Part shown: one piece after another, positions 11,459 through 22,510 of the stretch
Layout of the letters: every line of letters begins with the position of its first letter
Position numbering within the stretch: position 1 is the first letter of the stretch
DNA from: Thiogranum longum
Lineage (GTDB): Bacteria; Pseudomonadota; Gammaproteobacteria; DSM-19610
NCBI RefSeq assembly: GCF_004339085.1
Contig: NZ_SMFX01000001.1
Coordinates: 757,227-821,226, forward strand
DNA: 64,000 nucleotides
Direction: 5' to 3'
Position numbers and translations under genes: made by a program
The notes under the pieces: generated by a model
Told to the model about the DNA's origin: nothing
Database searches by the model: none
Seen by the model: the letters and a program-made list of their open reading frames with translations, nothing else

Positions 11459-12482
11459 GCAGTTGGCGGCCGGGCTTGGCAAGAGGCTGGCACCGGTTTA
11501 CTTCATCTATGGTGATGAAACGCTGCTGGTCAACGAGTGTGCCGATGCAGTACGTACGGCAACCCGGGACCAGGGCTATGCCGACCGCCAGGTGTTCAGT
11601 GTTGAGACCGGCTTTGACTGGGACTGCCTGCTGGCAGCCGCCGACAGCCTCTCGTTGTTTTCCGAGCAGCGCCTGATGGAATTGCGCCTGCCAACCGGCA
11701 AGCCGGGACGGCAGGGCGCGCAGGTATTGCGCGATTATGCAGAACGCCCTCCGGAAGACACCGTACTGCTGATTGTCTCCGGCAAGCTGGAGCCGGCCGC
11801 ACGCCGAAGCAAGTGGGTGCAGGCACTGGAAAAAGCGGGAGTGAGTGTGCCGGTATGGCCGGTAGGCTTACGTGAATTACCGGGCTGGATCGATGCGCGC
11901 ATGCGCCGTCATGACATGCACGCCGGACGTGAGGCCTTGCAACTGCTGGCTGATCGCGTGGAAGGTAATCTGCTTGCCGCTGACCAGGAAATCGAGAAAC
12001 TGTTTCTCCTGCATGGGCCCGGAGAGGTTTCGCTGGAGGATATCGAATCACTGGTGACAGACAGTGCCCGCTACGACATTTATGGCCTGGTGGATATGGC
12101 CATGGCCGGAGATGCGGCGCACACCCAACGCATACTGGGCGGGCTGCGCGCCGAGGGTGTGGATCCGGTGCTGGTATTATGGGCGCTGACACGCGAGATT
12201 CGTTCACTGGCGGGTATGGCGCGCGATATCCAGACCGGTACCCCGCCAGGTCAGGCCATGGCAGCGCGACGTGTCTGGGACAAACGAAAACCCCTTGTCA
12301 GCGGGGTTTTGCAGCGCATCCGTGGTCGCCAGTGGTGGGCCATGCTGCAACGTTGTGCCCTGATCGACCGGGTGATCAAGGGCCGTGCGGCGGGCAGTGC
12401 ATGGGATGAGCTGTTACAATTGGCACTTCGACTGGCGGGTCGTGCGCCGATCCGTCCTGCAGAGATACCGGGTTATGACTGA
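11439..12482 (+). CDS. holA: DNA polymerase III subunit delta
   Basis: The delta subunit opens the sliding clamp as part of the clamp-loader complex. The 347-residue product begins MSQLRPEQL at the ATG within the end of lptE; longer in-frame starts would overlap lptE much more. The [15 protein letters not shown] start is characteristic of HolA, as is the C-terminal region around [13 protein letters not shown]. It follows lptE as in most gammaproteobacteria and overlaps proA by eight bases. Confidence 0.94.
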   Translation: MSQLRPEQLAAGLGKRLAPVYFIYGDETLLVNECADAVRTATRDQGYADRQVFSVETGFDWDCLLAAADSLSLFSEQRLMELRLPTGKPGRQGAQVLRDYAERPPEDTVLLIVSGKLEPAARRSKWVQALEKAGVSVPVWPVGLRELPGWIDARMRRHDMHAGREALQLLADRVEGNLLAADQEIEKLFLLHGPGEVSLEDIESLVTDSARYDIYGLVDMAMAGDAAHTQRILGGLRAEGVDPVLVLWALTREIRSLAGMARDIQTGTPPGQAMAARRVWDKRKPLVSGVLQRIRGRQWWAMLQRCALIDRVIKGRAAGSAWDELLQLALRLAGRAPIRPAEIPGYD

Positions 12483-13758
12483 AACTGCGCAAACTGAACA
12501 ATTTGATGTTGCCACCTATATGCAAACGCTTGGCCGTCAGGCGCGTGTCGCTGCACGTGCGCTCAGCCGTGCCGAAACCGGTGCGAGGAATACAGCGCTG
12601 CACGCCATTGCCGACGCCATACTGGCCAGTCGCGAAGTGCTGAAAAGCGAAAACCGGAAGGACATGGATGCCGGTCGTAAACACGGGCTGGACGCTGCCT
12701 TGCTGGATCGCCTGGAACTGACAGACGCACGTATCGACGCCATGGCCGAAGGTTTGCACCAGGTTGCTGCATTACCGGACCCGGTCGGTGCCATCAGTGA
12801 TCTCGACTATCGACCCAGTGGTATCCAGGTCGGACGCATGCGCGTACCGCTGGGTGTCATCGGTATTATTTACGAGTCCCGTCCCAACGTTACAGCGGAC
12901 GCCGCGGCACTGTGCCTGAAAGCGGGAAATGCCTGCATACTGCGTGGTGGCTCAGAGGCGCTGCACGCCAACCAGGCGATTGCGCGTTGTATAGAGCAGG
13001 GGCTGGAGAAAGCCGGCTTGCCGGTGACGGCTGTGCAGGTGGTTGCAACCACTGATCGCGCGGCTGTGGGTGAATTATTAAGACTGGAAGGTAGCGTGGA
13101 TGTCATTGTGCCGCGCGGTGGCAAAGGTCTTATCGAGCGCGTGATGCAGGAATCACGTATCCCGGTGATCAAACACCTGCACGGTGTTTGCCATACCTAT
13201 ATTGATGACCAGGCGGATATCGACAAGGCAGTGAAAGTCGCGTTCAACGCCAAGACCCAGCGCTATGGCACCTGTAATACCATGGAAACCCTGTTGGTGG
13301 CCGATGGCATTGCCGGGCGCGTGTTACCGGTGCTGGGCAAGATGTACCAGGACGAGGGTGTGGAACTGCGCGGTTGCGAAAAAACCTGCCAGATACTCCC
13401 TGGTATCAAGCCTGCAACAGAAGCCGACTGGGATGAAGAGTATCTTGCCCCTGTTCTGTCGATCCGGGTGGTCCATGATATGGACGCTGCCATGGACCAT
13501 ATCGATCGTTACGGTTCGCAGCATACCGATGTCATTGTTACCGAGAACGTAACCCGTGCGCGTCGTTTCCTGCGTGAAGTGGATTCCAGTTCTGTCATGG
13601 TCAACGCCTCATCGCGTTTCGCCGACGGCTTTGAATACGGGTTGGGTGCGGAAATCGGTATCAGCACCGACAAGCTGCACGCACGCGGACCGGTCGGTCT
13701 GGAAGGGCTGACGACACTCAAGTTTATTGTGCTGGGTGATGGTCACATTCGTACATAA
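12475..13758 (+). CDS. proA: Gamma-glutamyl phosphate reductase
   Basis: ProA makes glutamate-5-semialdehyde, the second step of proline synthesis. The 427-residue product begins [10 protein letters not shown], overlapping holA. The catalytic cysteine is C267 in [12 protein letters not shown]; the [14 protein letters not shown] segment at about residues 127-140 is family-specific. Its partner proB (glutamate kinase) is not in the window. proA sits between holA and nadD, an order also seen in several other gammaproteobacteria. Confidence 0.97.
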   Translation: MTETAQTEQFDVATYMQTLGRQARVAARALSRAETGARNTALHAIADAILASREVLKSENRKDMDAGRKHGLDAALLDRLELTDARIDAMAEGLHQVAALPDPVGAISDLDYRPSGIQVGRMRVPLGVIGIIYESRPNVTADAAALCLKAGNACILRGGSEALHANQAIARCIEQGLEKAGLPVTAVQVVATTDRAAVGELLRLEGSVDVIVPRGGKGLIERVMQESRIPVIKHLHGVCHTYIDDQADIDKAVKVAFNAKTQRYGTCNTMETLLVADGIAGRVLPVLGKMYQDEGVELRGCEKTCQILPGIKPATEADWDEEYLAPVLSIRVVHDMDAAMDHIDRYGSQHTDVIVTENVTRARRFLREVDSSSVMVNASSRFADGFEYGLGAEIGISTDKLHARGPVGLEGLTTLKFIVLGDGHIRT

Positions 13759-13782
13759 CACACCGCATACCCACGGCAGCCC

Positions 13783-14415
13783 ATGATTTGCATTCTTGGC
13801 GGCACGTTTGATCCCGTCCATTTCGGTCATCTGCGAACTGCGCTTGATGTACAGCAGGCGCTGGCTATTCCCCGACTTCACCTGTTGCCCTGCCGGATAC
13901 CGCCGCACCGACCTGAGCCACAGTTGTCGGCCGCCATGCGGCTGGAACTTCTGCAGCTGGGTATACAGAATGAGCCGGCTTTGCAGGTCGATACGCGGGA
14001 ACTCAAACGCGAAGGCCCGTCCTGGATGGTCGACACACTGCACTCATTGCGTGATGATATCGGTACTGACGAGCCTCTTTGCCTGGCATTGGGAATGGAT
14101 GCGCTGCATGGACTTTCCGGCTGGCATCGCTGGCATGATATTACCGGGCTTTGCCACCTGGTGGTTATGCAGCGACCCGGCAATGACTGGCCGGTTAGCG
14201 GTGAAATTGCAGACTGGCTGCAAGGCGCACGTGTAAATGATGTGGCAGCATTGCACGGTACATCGGCCGGTCGGGTGGCTGCCGTGGCGGTGAGGCAGCT
14301 GGAAATTTCATCAACCGACATCCGGGCCTTGCTGGCAGCAGGGAAAAATGCACGCTACCTTCTGCCGGAAGCCGTGCTGGAACGTATTACACAAGAGAAC
14401 TGGTATGCAAACTGA
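13783..14415 (+). CDS. nadD: Nicotinate-nucleotide adenylyltransferase
   Basis: NadD adenylates nicotinate mononucleotide in NAD synthesis. The 210-residue protein carries the nucleotidyltransferase signature [11 protein letters not shown] near its N-terminus and the second motif ISSTDIR near residue 180, both needed for ATP binding. It starts 24 bp after proA and overlaps rsfS by 11 bases, so the two are probably translated together. Confidence 0.96.
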   Translation: MICILGGTFDPVHFGHLRTALDVQQALAIPRLHLLPCRIPPHRPEPQLSAAMRLELLQLGIQNEPALQVDTRELKREGPSWMVDTLHSLRDDIGTDEPLCLALGMDALHGLSGWHRWHDITGLCHLVVMQRPGNDWPVSGEIADWLQGARVNDVAALHGTSAGRVAAVAVRQLEISSTDIRALLAAGKNARYLLPEAVLERITQENWYAN

Positions 14416-14770
14416 AGCACTGAAAAAGACTGCGCTCAATGCACTTGAAGACCTCAAGGGTATCGATATCACCGAATTTGATGTGCGCGAAATGACCTCT
14501 GTTACAGATGTGATGATTATCGCCAGCGGTACCTCGGACCGGCATGTGAAATCTCTCGCCGACGCCGTTGTGATGGCTTGCAAAAAAGGCGGTGTTGCGC
14601 CACTCGGCGTAGAAGGTGAACGCGAGGGGGAGTGGGTGCTGGTGGACCTGGGTGACGTGGTCGTACATGTCATGCAACCGCGTATCCGTGAATTCTATGC
14701 ACTGGAGAAACTCTGGTCAGTGACAGAAGAAAGCCGCGAACGGGAAAGTGGCGGTCAGGACTCTCTTTAA
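14405..14770 (+). CDS. rsfS: Ribosomal silencing factor RsfS
   Basis: RsfS binds ribosomal protein L14 and blocks subunit joining when nutrients are scarce. The product is 121 residues, starting MQTEALKK inside the end of nadD. The conserved [28 protein letters not shown] core lies at residues 23-50, with the terminal [19 protein letters not shown] segment (19 residues) typical of the DUF143 family. Upstream in-frame starts would intrude further into nadD and add unconserved residues. Confidence 0.96.
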   Translation: MQTEALKKTALNALEDLKGIDITEFDVREMTSVTDVMIIASGTSDRHVKSLADAVVMACKKGGVAPLGVEGEREGEWVLVDLGDVVVHVMQPRIREFYALEKLWSVTEESRERESGGQDSL

Positions 14771-14797
14771 CCAACACAGACCGGGTTTTTACTGTAC

Positions 14798-14821
14798 GCA
14801 TCCCGGCGCAGGCCGGGATGC
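14798..14821 (+). repeat. REP-like palindrome, copy 2
   Basis: Perfect inverted repeat with 10-bp arms (GCATCCCGGC and GCCGGGATGC) and loop GCAG, lying in the 95-bp gap between rsfS and rlmH. The loop is the reverse complement of the CTGC loop in the copy at 1460-1485, and the core CCGGCGCAGGCCGG is shared, so this is the same element inverted. Confidence 0.65.
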
Positions 14822-14865
14822 AGGGCTGACTTGGCAATCCAGACGTCACGTTATACGATCTTTGC

Positions 14866-15336
14866 ATGCAAATTCACCTTATTGCCGTCGGTACCCGTAT
14901 GCCGGGCTGGGTCAACGATGGCTATGCTGAATACGCCCGCCGCCTGCCCCGCGAATGCAGCCTGAAACTCAACGAAATACCGCTGGCAAAGCGCAGTAAA
15001 TCACAGCCGCTGTCGCGCGCCATCGAAGACGAGGGCAGGCGCATGCAGGCGGTCATTGGCAAAAATCACCAGGTGATCGCGCTGGACGTCAAGGGCCACG
15101 GCTGGTCGACCGACCAGCTGGCCGGGGCGCTTCGGGACTGGATGCGCGACGGTCGTGACGTCAGCCTGCTGGTAGGTGGGCCGGATGGACTGGCTGATGA
15201 TTGCCTGCAGGCCGCTTCGCAGCGCTGGTCCCTGTCCCCCCTGACCCTGCCCCACCCGCTGGTACGGGTCATCCTCGCCGAGCAGCTGTACCGGGCCTGG
15301 TCACTGAATAGCGGTCATCCCTACCACCGGGGCTGA
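14866..15336 (+). CDS. rlmH: 23S rRNA pseudouridine1915 N3-methyltransferase
   Basis: RlmH is a SPOUT methyltransferase that modifies pseudouridine 1915 in helix 69 of assembled ribosomes. The 156-residue length is usual. The GGPDGL SAM-binding loop at about residues 104-109 is visible. The C-terminal [19 protein letters not shown] and the final HPYHRG are the family hallmark. It follows rsfS as in most bacteria, separated by the REP-like palindrome. Confidence 0.97.
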   Translation: MQIHLIAVGTRMPGWVNDGYAEYARRLPRECSLKLNEIPLAKRSKSQPLSRAIEDEGRRMQAVIGKNHQVIALDVKGHGWSTDQLAGALRDWMRDGRDVSLLVGGPDGLADDCLQAASQRWSLSPLTLPHPLVRVILAEQLYRAWSLNSGHPYHRG

Positions 15337-15337
15337 G

Positions 15338-15928
15338 ATGGAAAAAATCATTCTGGCCTCAGCTTCGCCACGCCGGCAGGAACTTTTACACCAGATTGGT
15401 GTTCAGTTTGATCAGCAGGTCGCGGAAATCGATGAAACACCGCGGGAAAATGAACCTCCCGAAGCTTATGTCACGCGCCTGGCGGTGGAGAAAGCCCGTG
15501 CGGTCAAGGCCCGATTGGGCGATGATGAAGCCCCGGTACTGGGCGCCGATACGGCGGTTGTGGTCGATGAAGAAATTCTCGGCAAGCCACGTGATGAGGC
15601 GCACGCTGCCGCCATGTTGCGGCAGCTTTCCGGACGTGAGCACCGGGTGCTCAGCGCAGTCGCCCTGGTAGGGCGGCATGAGGCCTGTCGCGTCAGCGAG
15701 AGCCGGGTATGGTTTCGCACGCTGAGTGAAGACGAGATCGCCGCCTACTGGCGTAGCGGCGAACCGGCCGGCAAGGCTGGTGGCTACGCCGTGCAGGGCA
15801 TGGGCGCAATATTTATTGAGCAGCTGCAGGGCAGTCACTCCGGTGTGATGGGTCTGCCGGTGTTTGAAACTGCGCAGCTGCTACAGGAATTTGGTATCAG
15901 GCTTCCGGGAAATCGGTATGACAGTTGA
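15338..15928 (+). CDS. maf: Maf family nucleotide pyrophosphatase (dTTP/UTPase type)
   Basis: Maf proteins hydrolyse non-canonical or excess nucleoside triphosphates. The 196-residue product has the SASPRR motif at residues 8-13, the GADTAVVVD catalytic segment near 69-77 and the YAVQGMGA segment near 149. Together these fit the YhdE-type dTTP/UTP pyrophosphatase subgroup. It begins one base after rlmH and overlaps rng by 11 bases. The maf-rng-yhdP order is conserved in gammaproteobacteria. Confidence 0.92.
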   Translation: MEKIILASASPRRQELLHQIGVQFDQQVAEIDETPRENEPPEAYVTRLAVEKARAVKARLGDDEAPVLGADTAVVVDEEILGKPRDEAHAAAMLRQLSGREHRVLSAVALVGRHEACRVSESRVWFRTLSEDEIAAYWRSGEPAGKAGGYAVQGMGAIFIEQLQGSHSGVMGLPVFETAQLLQEFGIRLPGNRYDS

Positions 15929-17381
15929 ACTGCTGGTAAACGTGACGCCGCAGGAAACGCGCGTTGCGGTGGTTGAGAATGGCATGTTGCAGGAGGTGTT
16001 TATTGAGCGTGCGCGCTGCCGCGGGCTGGTCGGTAACATCTACAAGGGTATCGTGAGTCGTGTGCTGCCAGGTATGCAGGCTGCATTCATTGACATCGGT
16101 CTGGACCGTGCAGCTTTCCTGCACGCTTCGGATATCACCTCCGCGGAAGAGAGTGAGAAGGCCGAGCAAAATGCTGAGGACAGCATCACGCGCCTGCTGC
16201 AGGAAGGGCAGGAAATCCTGGTGCAGGTGATCAAGGATCCCCTCGGCACCAAAGGTGCTCGTCTTACAACCCGTATTACGATCCCATCACGATACCTGGT
16301 GTTTATGCCGGGCGCGGGCAATGTCGGCGTGTCACAGCGTATCGAGGATGAGGATGAGCGCCAGCGCCTTCGCGAGGCAGTGCTGGGCGCCCGTGGAGAA
16401 CAGGGAGGGGGTTATATTTTGCGTACCGCGGCGGAAGATGCAACATCAGAAGCTGTCGCTTCTGATCTTGAGTTCCTGCAGCGACTGTGGGCATCGATCC
16501 AGGAAGGTATTGGCAAGGTCGGCCCCGGTGGTGTGGTTCATGAAGACCTGCCTCTGGCTTTACGCGTGTTGCGAGATATATCCGATGCCGAAGTTGAGAA
16601 GCTGCGCATTGATTCGCGTGAAACTTTCCAGCGTGTGGAAAAATTCGTCGCACAGTTTACACCCGCCCTCAAGGACAAGCTTGAGTACTACCCGGGGGAG
16701 CGTCCTATTTTTGACCTGTATGGCATTGATGATGAAATCCAGAAGGCCCTCGAGCGCAAGGTGCAGCTCAAGTCCGGTGGCCACCTCGTTATTGACCAGA
16801 CAGAAGCGATGACTACCATCGATGTGAATACCGGTGCCTATGTCGGTCACCGTAACCTGGAAGAAACAATTTTCAAGACCAACCTGGAGGCGGCGCAGGC
16901 TATTGTCCGTCAGTTGCGGTTGCGTAACCTCGGCGGGATTATCATCGTTGATTTTATCGACATGCAAAATGAAGATCACAAGCGTCAGGTTATCAGGGCG
17001 CTGGAAAAACACATCGAGCGTGACCAGGCGAATTGCCATATCAGCGAAATCTCCAGTCTTGGCCTGGTACAGATGACACGTAAACGCACCCGTGAAAGCC
17101 TGGAGCATATTCTCTGCGAAACCTGTCCAACCTGTAGTGGACGTGCATCGATCAAGTCGGCCGAGACAGTCTGTTACGAAATATTCCGTGAAATCCTGCG
17201 TGAGGCGCGCCAGTTTGATGTTGAGCAATTGCTGGTGCTGGCATCGCAGGAAGTGGTGGACCTGTTGCTGGACGAGGAGTCCACCAGTCTTGCCGAGCTG
17301 GAAGCGTTCATTGGCAAGCCGATCAAGTTCCAGGTCGAGGCACTGTATTCCCAGGAGCTGTTCGACGTTGTCTTGTTGTAG
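15918..17381 (+). CDS. rng: Ribonuclease G
   Basis: RNase G is a 5'-end-dependent endoribonuclease for 16S rRNA 5' maturation and mRNA decay. The 487-residue product begins [20 protein letters not shown], overlapping maf. It has an S1 RNA-binding domain (about residues 35-125), an RNase H-like/DNase I-like catalytic core with [11 protein letters not shown] and IIIVDFIDM, and the zinc-link CETCPTCSG near 404. The absence of a long C-terminal extension separates it from RNase E. Confidence 0.96.
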   Translation: MTVELLVNVTPQETRVAVVENGMLQEVFIERARCRGLVGNIYKGIVSRVLPGMQAAFIDIGLDRAAFLHASDITSAEESEKAEQNAEDSITRLLQEGQEILVQVIKDPLGTKGARLTTRITIPSRYLVFMPGAGNVGVSQRIEDEDERQRLREAVLGARGEQGGGYILRTAAEDATSEAVASDLEFLQRLWASIQEGIGKVGPGGVVHEDLPLALRVLRDISDAEVEKLRIDSRETFQRVEKFVAQFTPALKDKLEYYPGERPIFDLYGIDDEIQKALERKVQLKSGGHLVIDQTEAMTTIDVNTGAYVGHRNLEETIFKTNLEAAQAIVRQLRLRNLGGIIIVDFIDMQNEDHKRQVIRALEKHIERDQANCHISEISSLGLVQMTRKRTRESLEHILCETCPTCSGRASIKSAETVCYEIFREILREARQFDVEQLLVLASQEVVDLLLDEESTSLAELEAFIGKPIKFQVEALYSQELFDVVLL

Positions 17382-17444
17382 TCGCATGGTGCTTTTCTTT
17401 CTTTTCCTCGCGGTATTGCCCGTGCGGCATCAGGGTCCCGGCTG

Positions 17445-20400
17445 ATGCCCCTGCGCCGCCTTGGACGTATGCTGTGGTGGGTGGCTGCCAGCGTTATTGT
17501 CGGGCTTGCGGTTGCGCTGAGTGCGGCACGTTTGTTACTGCCCGGCATGGCCGAGTACCGTGGACAGGTGGAAACGCTGGTTGAGGAGGTTCTCGACAGG
17601 CCGGTGGAAATCGGTTCGATGAATGCAGCATGGCACCGACTTTCACCGGTGCTGAGACTGCAACAGGTTGTTGTACATGACGACAGGTTTCCCGGGGGGC
17701 GGCTGGATATCGGTGAAGTCCAGGTCGGGCTGAATATTGTCGATTCGCTGTTACGGCAAAAATGGCTGACATCAGGTATTCGTATTATTGGCGTGCAATT
17801 GGCTTTGCAAACCGATCTTTCTGCGGAGCAGGACAAGAATGCGAGCCTGGATGCCTTTTACTGGCTAATGCATCAGGAAAGCGTATCGCTGGAGCAAATA
17901 ACACTCGACTGGCAGGATCCAGGCCTGTTTGCTCAACCCGTGCACCTCACTGATTTGTCGGCACAGCTGAAAAGCGATGGTTGGCGACACCAGTTACTGG
18001 TCCAGACAGATATTAACGAAGCGTATGGCAAGCGGATTGAGCTGGCGGCTGATCTTTCCGGTCCGCTTAAATGGCCGCAGGACTGGACTGGCCAGCTTTA
18101 TTTAAAGACAGAAGACTTTCATGTGTCATCCGTGGCTGAATGGATAAAGCCACTCGGCTATATTGCGAAAGGTGATGTCGATTTTGAAGTGTGGGCCAAC
18201 ATCCGCAACCGCAAACTGCTGTGGAGTGCAGGCTCGATTGATGTGGCGCATCCCATGTTGTCACGGCCTGAAGAACCGGAAGCCCTTTATACGGCTGATG
18301 AGTTGTCCAGCCGTTTCAGCCTGCGCGCAAAAAAGCAGGGCTGGACGCTGGAGTTGCAGAAGTTCAGCCTGATGCGTGACCAGGTGGAGGCATGGCCGGA
18401 ATCCAGTTTGCGCGCGACAGTCAGAAATGATGCATCCCTGTCTGTCCAGGGCAGGGCCAGTCATGTTGTTGTGTCAGAAGTCAGCCGGATCTTGCCACTG
18501 TTACCATGGGTCGGTGCTGAAATGCGGCAGCGTATTAAACGTATAAAGCCACGTGGTGAGTTGAAGGACACGGAGTTCGAGCTTTACCTGCACGATAACG
18601 CGCCACCGGATATGTCACTGCGTTCAAGCTTTGATAATCTCGGCATGATGGCTGATGACAGGCTGCCCGGGGCGACAGGTCTTTCGGGTAGGCTGGAAGG
18701 CAACTTGCAGGCCGGCCGTATTGATTTCGACAGTGAAGCTGTCAATTTGCAGTTCCCGAGGATTTTCTCCGAGGTACCAACCATTTCCCGTTTGTCAGGT
18801 CGGTTGGAATGGCAGCACCTGACAGACCGTTTTCGTGTCAATTCAGATCGCTTGTTACTTGTGTCAGGCCCGCTTCGTACATGGACGCGCCTGCAGCTCG
18901 ACTGGGTGCCGGGGCAGGCGGTTCCATGGATTGATATGCAGCTGCAGGCTGATGATGTTGCTGTCACAGATATCAGGCCTTATTTCCCTGACAAGGTGTT
19001 GCGGCCAAAGGCGATGAAATGGCTGGGTAGTGCTTTCAGGCGAGGGAATGTGCATGATGTCCGTTTTCTGCTGCAGGGGCCGCTGGATCATGTGCCATTT
19101 GACCAGGGAGATGGGCGTCTTGAGGTGCGTTTTGATTTTGATGATGTGCTGCTCGACTACCACCCTTTGTGGGGGCAGCTGGATGCATTAAGAGGTTCGG
19201 CCCTGTTTTCCGGGCGCTCCATGCGTATCACTGCCGATTCCGCCACCATCCTGGATGCCAATGTAGACCGTGCGGTTGCCAGTATTGATGATTTTTCCAA
19301 ACCGGTCCTGGATATAGACGGCACAGTCAGTGGAACGCTGGAAAGTCTGCTGGCGTATATCAACTACAGTCCTTTACGAGACCGCTTTGGGCAGCTGGTG
19401 GATCGCACCACGACACGTGGCGATGCAGACCTGCAACTCGGCCTGCGCATTCCGTTACACAGGAAACCGGTCCATGTAGAAGTGGAGGGCACGGTCGGGT
19501 TTCACGGTGATACGTTAAAAGTGGTTGATAGTGATATTGCACTGGAACAGGTAAATGGATTCCTGAAGTTCTCGGATAAAGGTGTGACAGCCAGGGACGT
19601 GAGAGCGAAGTTGTTTGGTCACCCGGTCAAGGTTTCTGTTTACCCGGAGGGCTCGGCGGATACACAACGTACAACTGTCGATATCGAGGGAAATCTTGGC
19701 CTGGAAGGGATGCTGGAAAAGGAGTTCCCGCGTATTGCCCCCTACGTAGACGGCGCAGCGTACTGGCATGCACTGTTGCAGATACCTGCGGGCAGGGATA
19801 TTTCGGGTCGCTCTGTAGTACTGAAATTGCGCTCGGACCTTAAAGGTGTAGCAACGAGCTTGCCGCATCCGTTTTCCAAGCTTGCCGATGATGCCCGTTC
19901 GCTGTCAGTTGCCTGGGTGCCTGGTCAGCTGTCGAAAGAACCGCTTGAAGTTACGCTGGACGAGGATGTGTTGCTAAGTCTGCTGCTACGTGAAAATGGT
20001 GGCGGACTGCGCAAGGCGGGCATTCACTTTGGCGAAGGTAGTGTGACGTTACCACTTTCCGATACTGTGCATATTGATGGCTCGCTGGATGCACTGGATC
20101 TTGACGCATGGATAGACCTTCTGCGAGATATTGTAAAACCCGGGGTGGAGGGTGCCACGCCGGCCCCGGCAGTATCGACAGAATTGCATATAGAGCGGGC
20201 AACCTTTCTCGGCTATACGGCGCAGGTACTGAATGTTTCCAGTCTTGCAGCGAATCCCTGGCATTTTACCGTCAGTGGACGTGATATGGCCGGACAAGTT
20301 GAATGGACTCCACCAACAGGCGCTGCCGCCCCGTTACTTGCCCTGCGGCTGGAAAAGCTGACGGCAGAAAAGGTAGAGGACAGTGCTGTACCGGAATCGC

Positions 20401-21281
20401 GTACTGCGCCGACACCTGAACGCTTGCCAGATCTGGACATAGAAGTCGGGCAGTTGCAGGTTGGCGCACGTGACTTTGGCAGGATTGTCGTACGTGGCCA
20501 GCGGGGAACAGAGGGTATGACATTCCCGGTGCTGGAGGTTGACTCCCGGGCCATTGTTTTCAAGGGTGATGGTGCCTGGTTGCAGTCAGGTGCGCAGCAG
20601 AGCACGCGTTTCCGTGCGGATATCACAGGTGGAGAGCTTGGCAAGCTGGTGAAGATGTTTGGTGATCGTGGTTCGATCAAGGGCGGTGAAATGCAGGGCC
20701 ATGCTTCACTCAACTGGCCAGGTAACCCGGCCGATATCAGCCTCACGTCCATGGAGGGCGAGGTCGGACTGGAAACCGGCAAAGGCCGCCTGGTCGAGGT
20801 AAAGGAGGGAGCAGGCAAGCTGCTCAACCTGTTCAATCTCAATTCGTTGCAGCGACGCCTTTCCCTGGATTTTACTGACTTGACCAAAGAGGGATTCAGT
20901 TTCGACAAGATGAAGGGTACTTTTGTTATCGGTGATGGAAACGCCTACACGGAAGATTTTGTGATAGAAGGGTCATCGGCCATTATCATAATATCGGGGC
21001 GGACAGGCCTGGCCAGCCGGGATTATGATCAGCTGGTCCAGGTGATACCGCAGGTGAGTTCCAGTCTTCCATTGGCCGGGGCCATAGCAGGTGGCCCTGC
21101 AGTTGGTGCGGCCGTATTTCTTGCAGAGCGGCTGGTCGGCAAGAATTTTAACCGCATGGCACAGGTGAGCTACAAAGTTACGGGAAGCTGGGATGATCCG
21201 GTTTATACACGTCTGAAAACGGAATCTGATGCTGAATCCGAACCTCAAGCGGATCCGTCGGTGGAGGAAAAGAACCCCTGA
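17445..21281 (+). CDS. yhdP: YhdP/AsmA-like intermembrane lipid transport protein
   Basis: A 1278-residue AsmA-like protein with one N-terminal membrane anchor (about residues 8-30) and a very long periplasmic beta-rich region, as in E. coli YhdP (1266 aa). YhdP, with TamB and YdbH, moves phospholipids to the outer membrane as a bridge-like groove. The C-terminal AsmA-like segment GKGRLVEVKEGAGKLLNLFN near residue 1115 is characteristic. It starts 63 bp after rng and precedes nit, the usual order. Confidence 0.93.
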   Translation: MPLRRLGRMLWWVAASVIVGLAVALSAARLLLPGMAEYRGQVETLVEEVLDRPVEIGSMNAAWHRLSPVLRLQQVVVHDDRFPGGRLDIGEVQVGLNIVDSLLRQKWLTSGIRIIGVQLALQTDLSAEQDKNASLDAFYWLMHQESVSLEQITLDWQDPGLFAQPVHLTDLSAQLKSDGWRHQLLVQTDINEAYGKRIELAADLSGPLKWPQDWTGQLYLKTEDFHVSSVAEWIKPLGYIAKGDVDFEVWANIRNRKLLWSAGSIDVAHPMLSRPEEPEALYTADELSSRFSLRAKKQGWTLELQKFSLMRDQVEAWPESSLRATVRNDASLSVQGRASHVVVSEVSRILPLLPWVGAEMRQRIKRIKPRGELKDTEFELYLHDNAPPDMSLRSSFDNLGMMADDRLPGATGLSGRLEGNLQAGRIDFDSEAVNLQFPRIFSEVPTISRLSGRLEWQHLTDRFRVNSDRLLLVSGPLRTWTRLQLDWVPGQAVPWIDMQLQADDVAVTDIRPYFPDKVLRPKAMKWLGSAFRRGNVHDVRFLLQGPLDHVPFDQGDGRLEVRFDFDDVLLDYHPLWGQLDALRGSALFSGRSMRITADSATILDANVDRAVASIDDFSKPVLDIDGTVSGTLESLLAYINYSPLRDRFGQLVDRTTTRGDADLQLGLRIPLHRKPVHVEVEGTVGFHGDTLKVVDSDIALEQVNGFLKFSDKGVTARDVRAKLFGHPVKVSVYPEGSADTQRTTVDIEGNLGLEGMLEKEFPRIAPYVDGAAYWHALLQIPAGRDISGRSVVLKLRSDLKGVATSLPHPFSKLADDARSLSVAWVPGQLSKEPLEVTLDEDVLLSLLLRENGGGLRKAGIHFGEGSVTLPLSDTVHIDGSLDALDLDAWIDLLRDIVKPGVEGATPAPAVSTELHIERATFLGYTAQVLNVSSLAANPWHFTVSGRDMAGQVEWTPPTGAAAPLLALRLEKLTAEKVEDSAVPESRTAPTPERLPDLDIEVGQLQVGARDFGRIVVRGQRGTEGMTFPVLEVDSRAIVFKGDGAWLQSGAQQSTRFRADITGGELGKLVKMFGDRGSIKGGEMQGHASLNWPGNPADISLTSMEGEVGLETGKGRLVEVKEGAGKLLNLFNLNSLQRRLSLDFTDLTKEGFSFDKMKGTFVIGDGNAYTEDFVIEGSSAIIIISGRTGLASRDYDQLVQVIPQVSSSLPLAGAIAGGPAVGAAVFLAERLVGKNFNRMAQVSYKVTGSWDDPVYTRLKTESDAESEPQADPSVEEKNP

Positions 21282-21330
21282 TCCGTCATGGGGTGGCAGG
21301 CCTGCCCGGGCCTTGTGTTATGCTTTGCCG

Positions 21331-21669
21331 ATGTATTTTCTGCGTATCATCATAGTCGCGGCTACCGGTATTGTGGCATGCGGGGTGTCTGCCGCCGGAC
21401 AGGTCTGGCTACTGGGTGCGGATGAGTGGGCGCGGCCGCGAGATGGTGCGGTCATGGTGCAGATGCCGCCGCTTCCGGACGTTGTCGAAGCATGGAAGGG
21501 GAAGCCTGATCTGCACCTGGTGATACGCTACCCGGGCGGAGAAGAGGGTCTGCTGTGGGCTAACGAGTTGCGCTCCTGGCTGGTCGCCCTCGGGATCCCT
21601 TCCGGACAGCAGGAGCTGGTGGCAGGCAGTAGCCAGCCGGATCAAATCGAACTGGAATTGACGAGGTAG
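21331..21669 (+). CDS. Small secreted or membrane-anchored protein, function unknown
   Basis: The product is 112 residues, starting at the ATG at 21331 (MYFLRIII) so that a hydrophobic signal-like segment comes first. An upstream in-frame start would overlap yhdP. The mature part has a WLLGADEWARPRDGA segment and a later IRYPGGEEGLLWANELRSWL segment. I do not recognise a catalytic motif. It lies between yhdP and nit, seven bases before nit, so it is likely in the same transcript. A periplasmic role beside YhdP is possible but unsupported. Confidence 0.65.
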   Translation: MYFLRIIIVAATGIVACGVSAAGQVWLLGADEWARPRDGAVMVQMPPLPDVVEAWKGKPDLHLVIRYPGGEEGLLWANELRSWLVALGIPSGQQELVAGSSQPDQIELELTR

Positions 21670-21676
21670 TGGAGTC

Positions 21677-22498
21677 GTGACAATAGCAGCCTGTATTCAG
21701 ATGGCCTCAGGGCCCAATGTTGGCGCCAATCTGCTTGAGGCCGAAAGGCTGATTGGTCTGGCGGCGGATAAAGACGCCAGGCTGGTGGTGTTGCCGGAAA
21801 ATTTTGCCATTATGGGCAAGGAAGAGAGTGACAAGGTTGCCGTGCGCGAGTCGGATGAAGGTGGGCCGATCCAGGACTTCCTTTCCCAGCAGGCGGCGAA
21901 GCACGGGATCTGGCTGGTGGGCGGAACGGTACCCATGCAGGCTTCGGTCGATGACAAGATTCGCGCCGCATGTCTGTTATATGACGACAAGGGAAAGCGT
22001 GTTGCGCGCTACGATAAAATTCACCTGTTTGATGTTTCGGTCATGGATAACGGCGAGCGCTATACCGAGTCCGATACCATTGAAGCCGGTGATGAGGCAG
22101 TTGTTGTCGATACACCGTTTGGTCGCCTCGGACTGGCCGTCTGTTACGACCTGCGTTTTCCCGAGCTGTTCCGCACCATGCTGGATCAGGGTATGGAGAT
22201 TATCGCCTTGCCTTCCGCGTTTACCGCCATTACCGGCAAGGCGCACTGGGAAACGCTGGTACGCGCACGTGCTATCGAGAACCTGTGTTTCGTGCTGGCG
22301 GCAGGCCAGGGCGGGTATCACGTTAATGGGCGTGAGACCTATGGACACAGCATGATCGTCGATCCCTGGGGTAACATCATGAATGAACTGGCCAATGGTT
22401 CGGGGCTGGTGTGTGCTGAGATGGATCTGGATCGGCTGAACAGCATACGTCGCAGCTTCCCCTGCCTGGAGCATCGCAATATCGTTTGCCGGGTCTGA
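21677..22498 (+). CDS. nit: Carbon-nitrogen hydrolase, Nit family (deaminated glutathione amidase-like)
   Basis: A 273-residue nitrilase-superfamily amidase. The catalytic triad is visible: E41 in VVLPENFA, K114 in YDKIHLFD, and C156 in LAVCYDLRFPELFR. These flanking residues match the Nit1/NIT2 branch, which repairs deaminated glutathione or hydrolyses omega-amides. The start is GTG at 21677, since MTIAACIQMASG is the conserved N-terminus. The gene follows yhdP as usual, but tldD, often the next gene, is absent. Confidence 0.93.
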   Translation: MTIAACIQMASGPNVGANLLEAERLIGLAADKDARLVVLPENFAIMGKEESDKVAVRESDEGGPIQDFLSQQAAKHGIWLVGGTVPMQASVDDKIRAACLLYDDKGKRVARYDKIHLFDVSVMDNGERYTESDTIEAGDEAVVVDTPFGRLGLAVCYDLRFPELFRTMLDQGMEIIALPSAFTAITGKAHWETLVRARAIENLCFVLAAGQGGYHVNGRETYGHSMIVDPWGNIMNELANGSGLVCAEMDLDRLNSIRRSFPCLEHRNIVCRV

Positions 22499-22510
22499 TT
22501 GTTGCCTGTG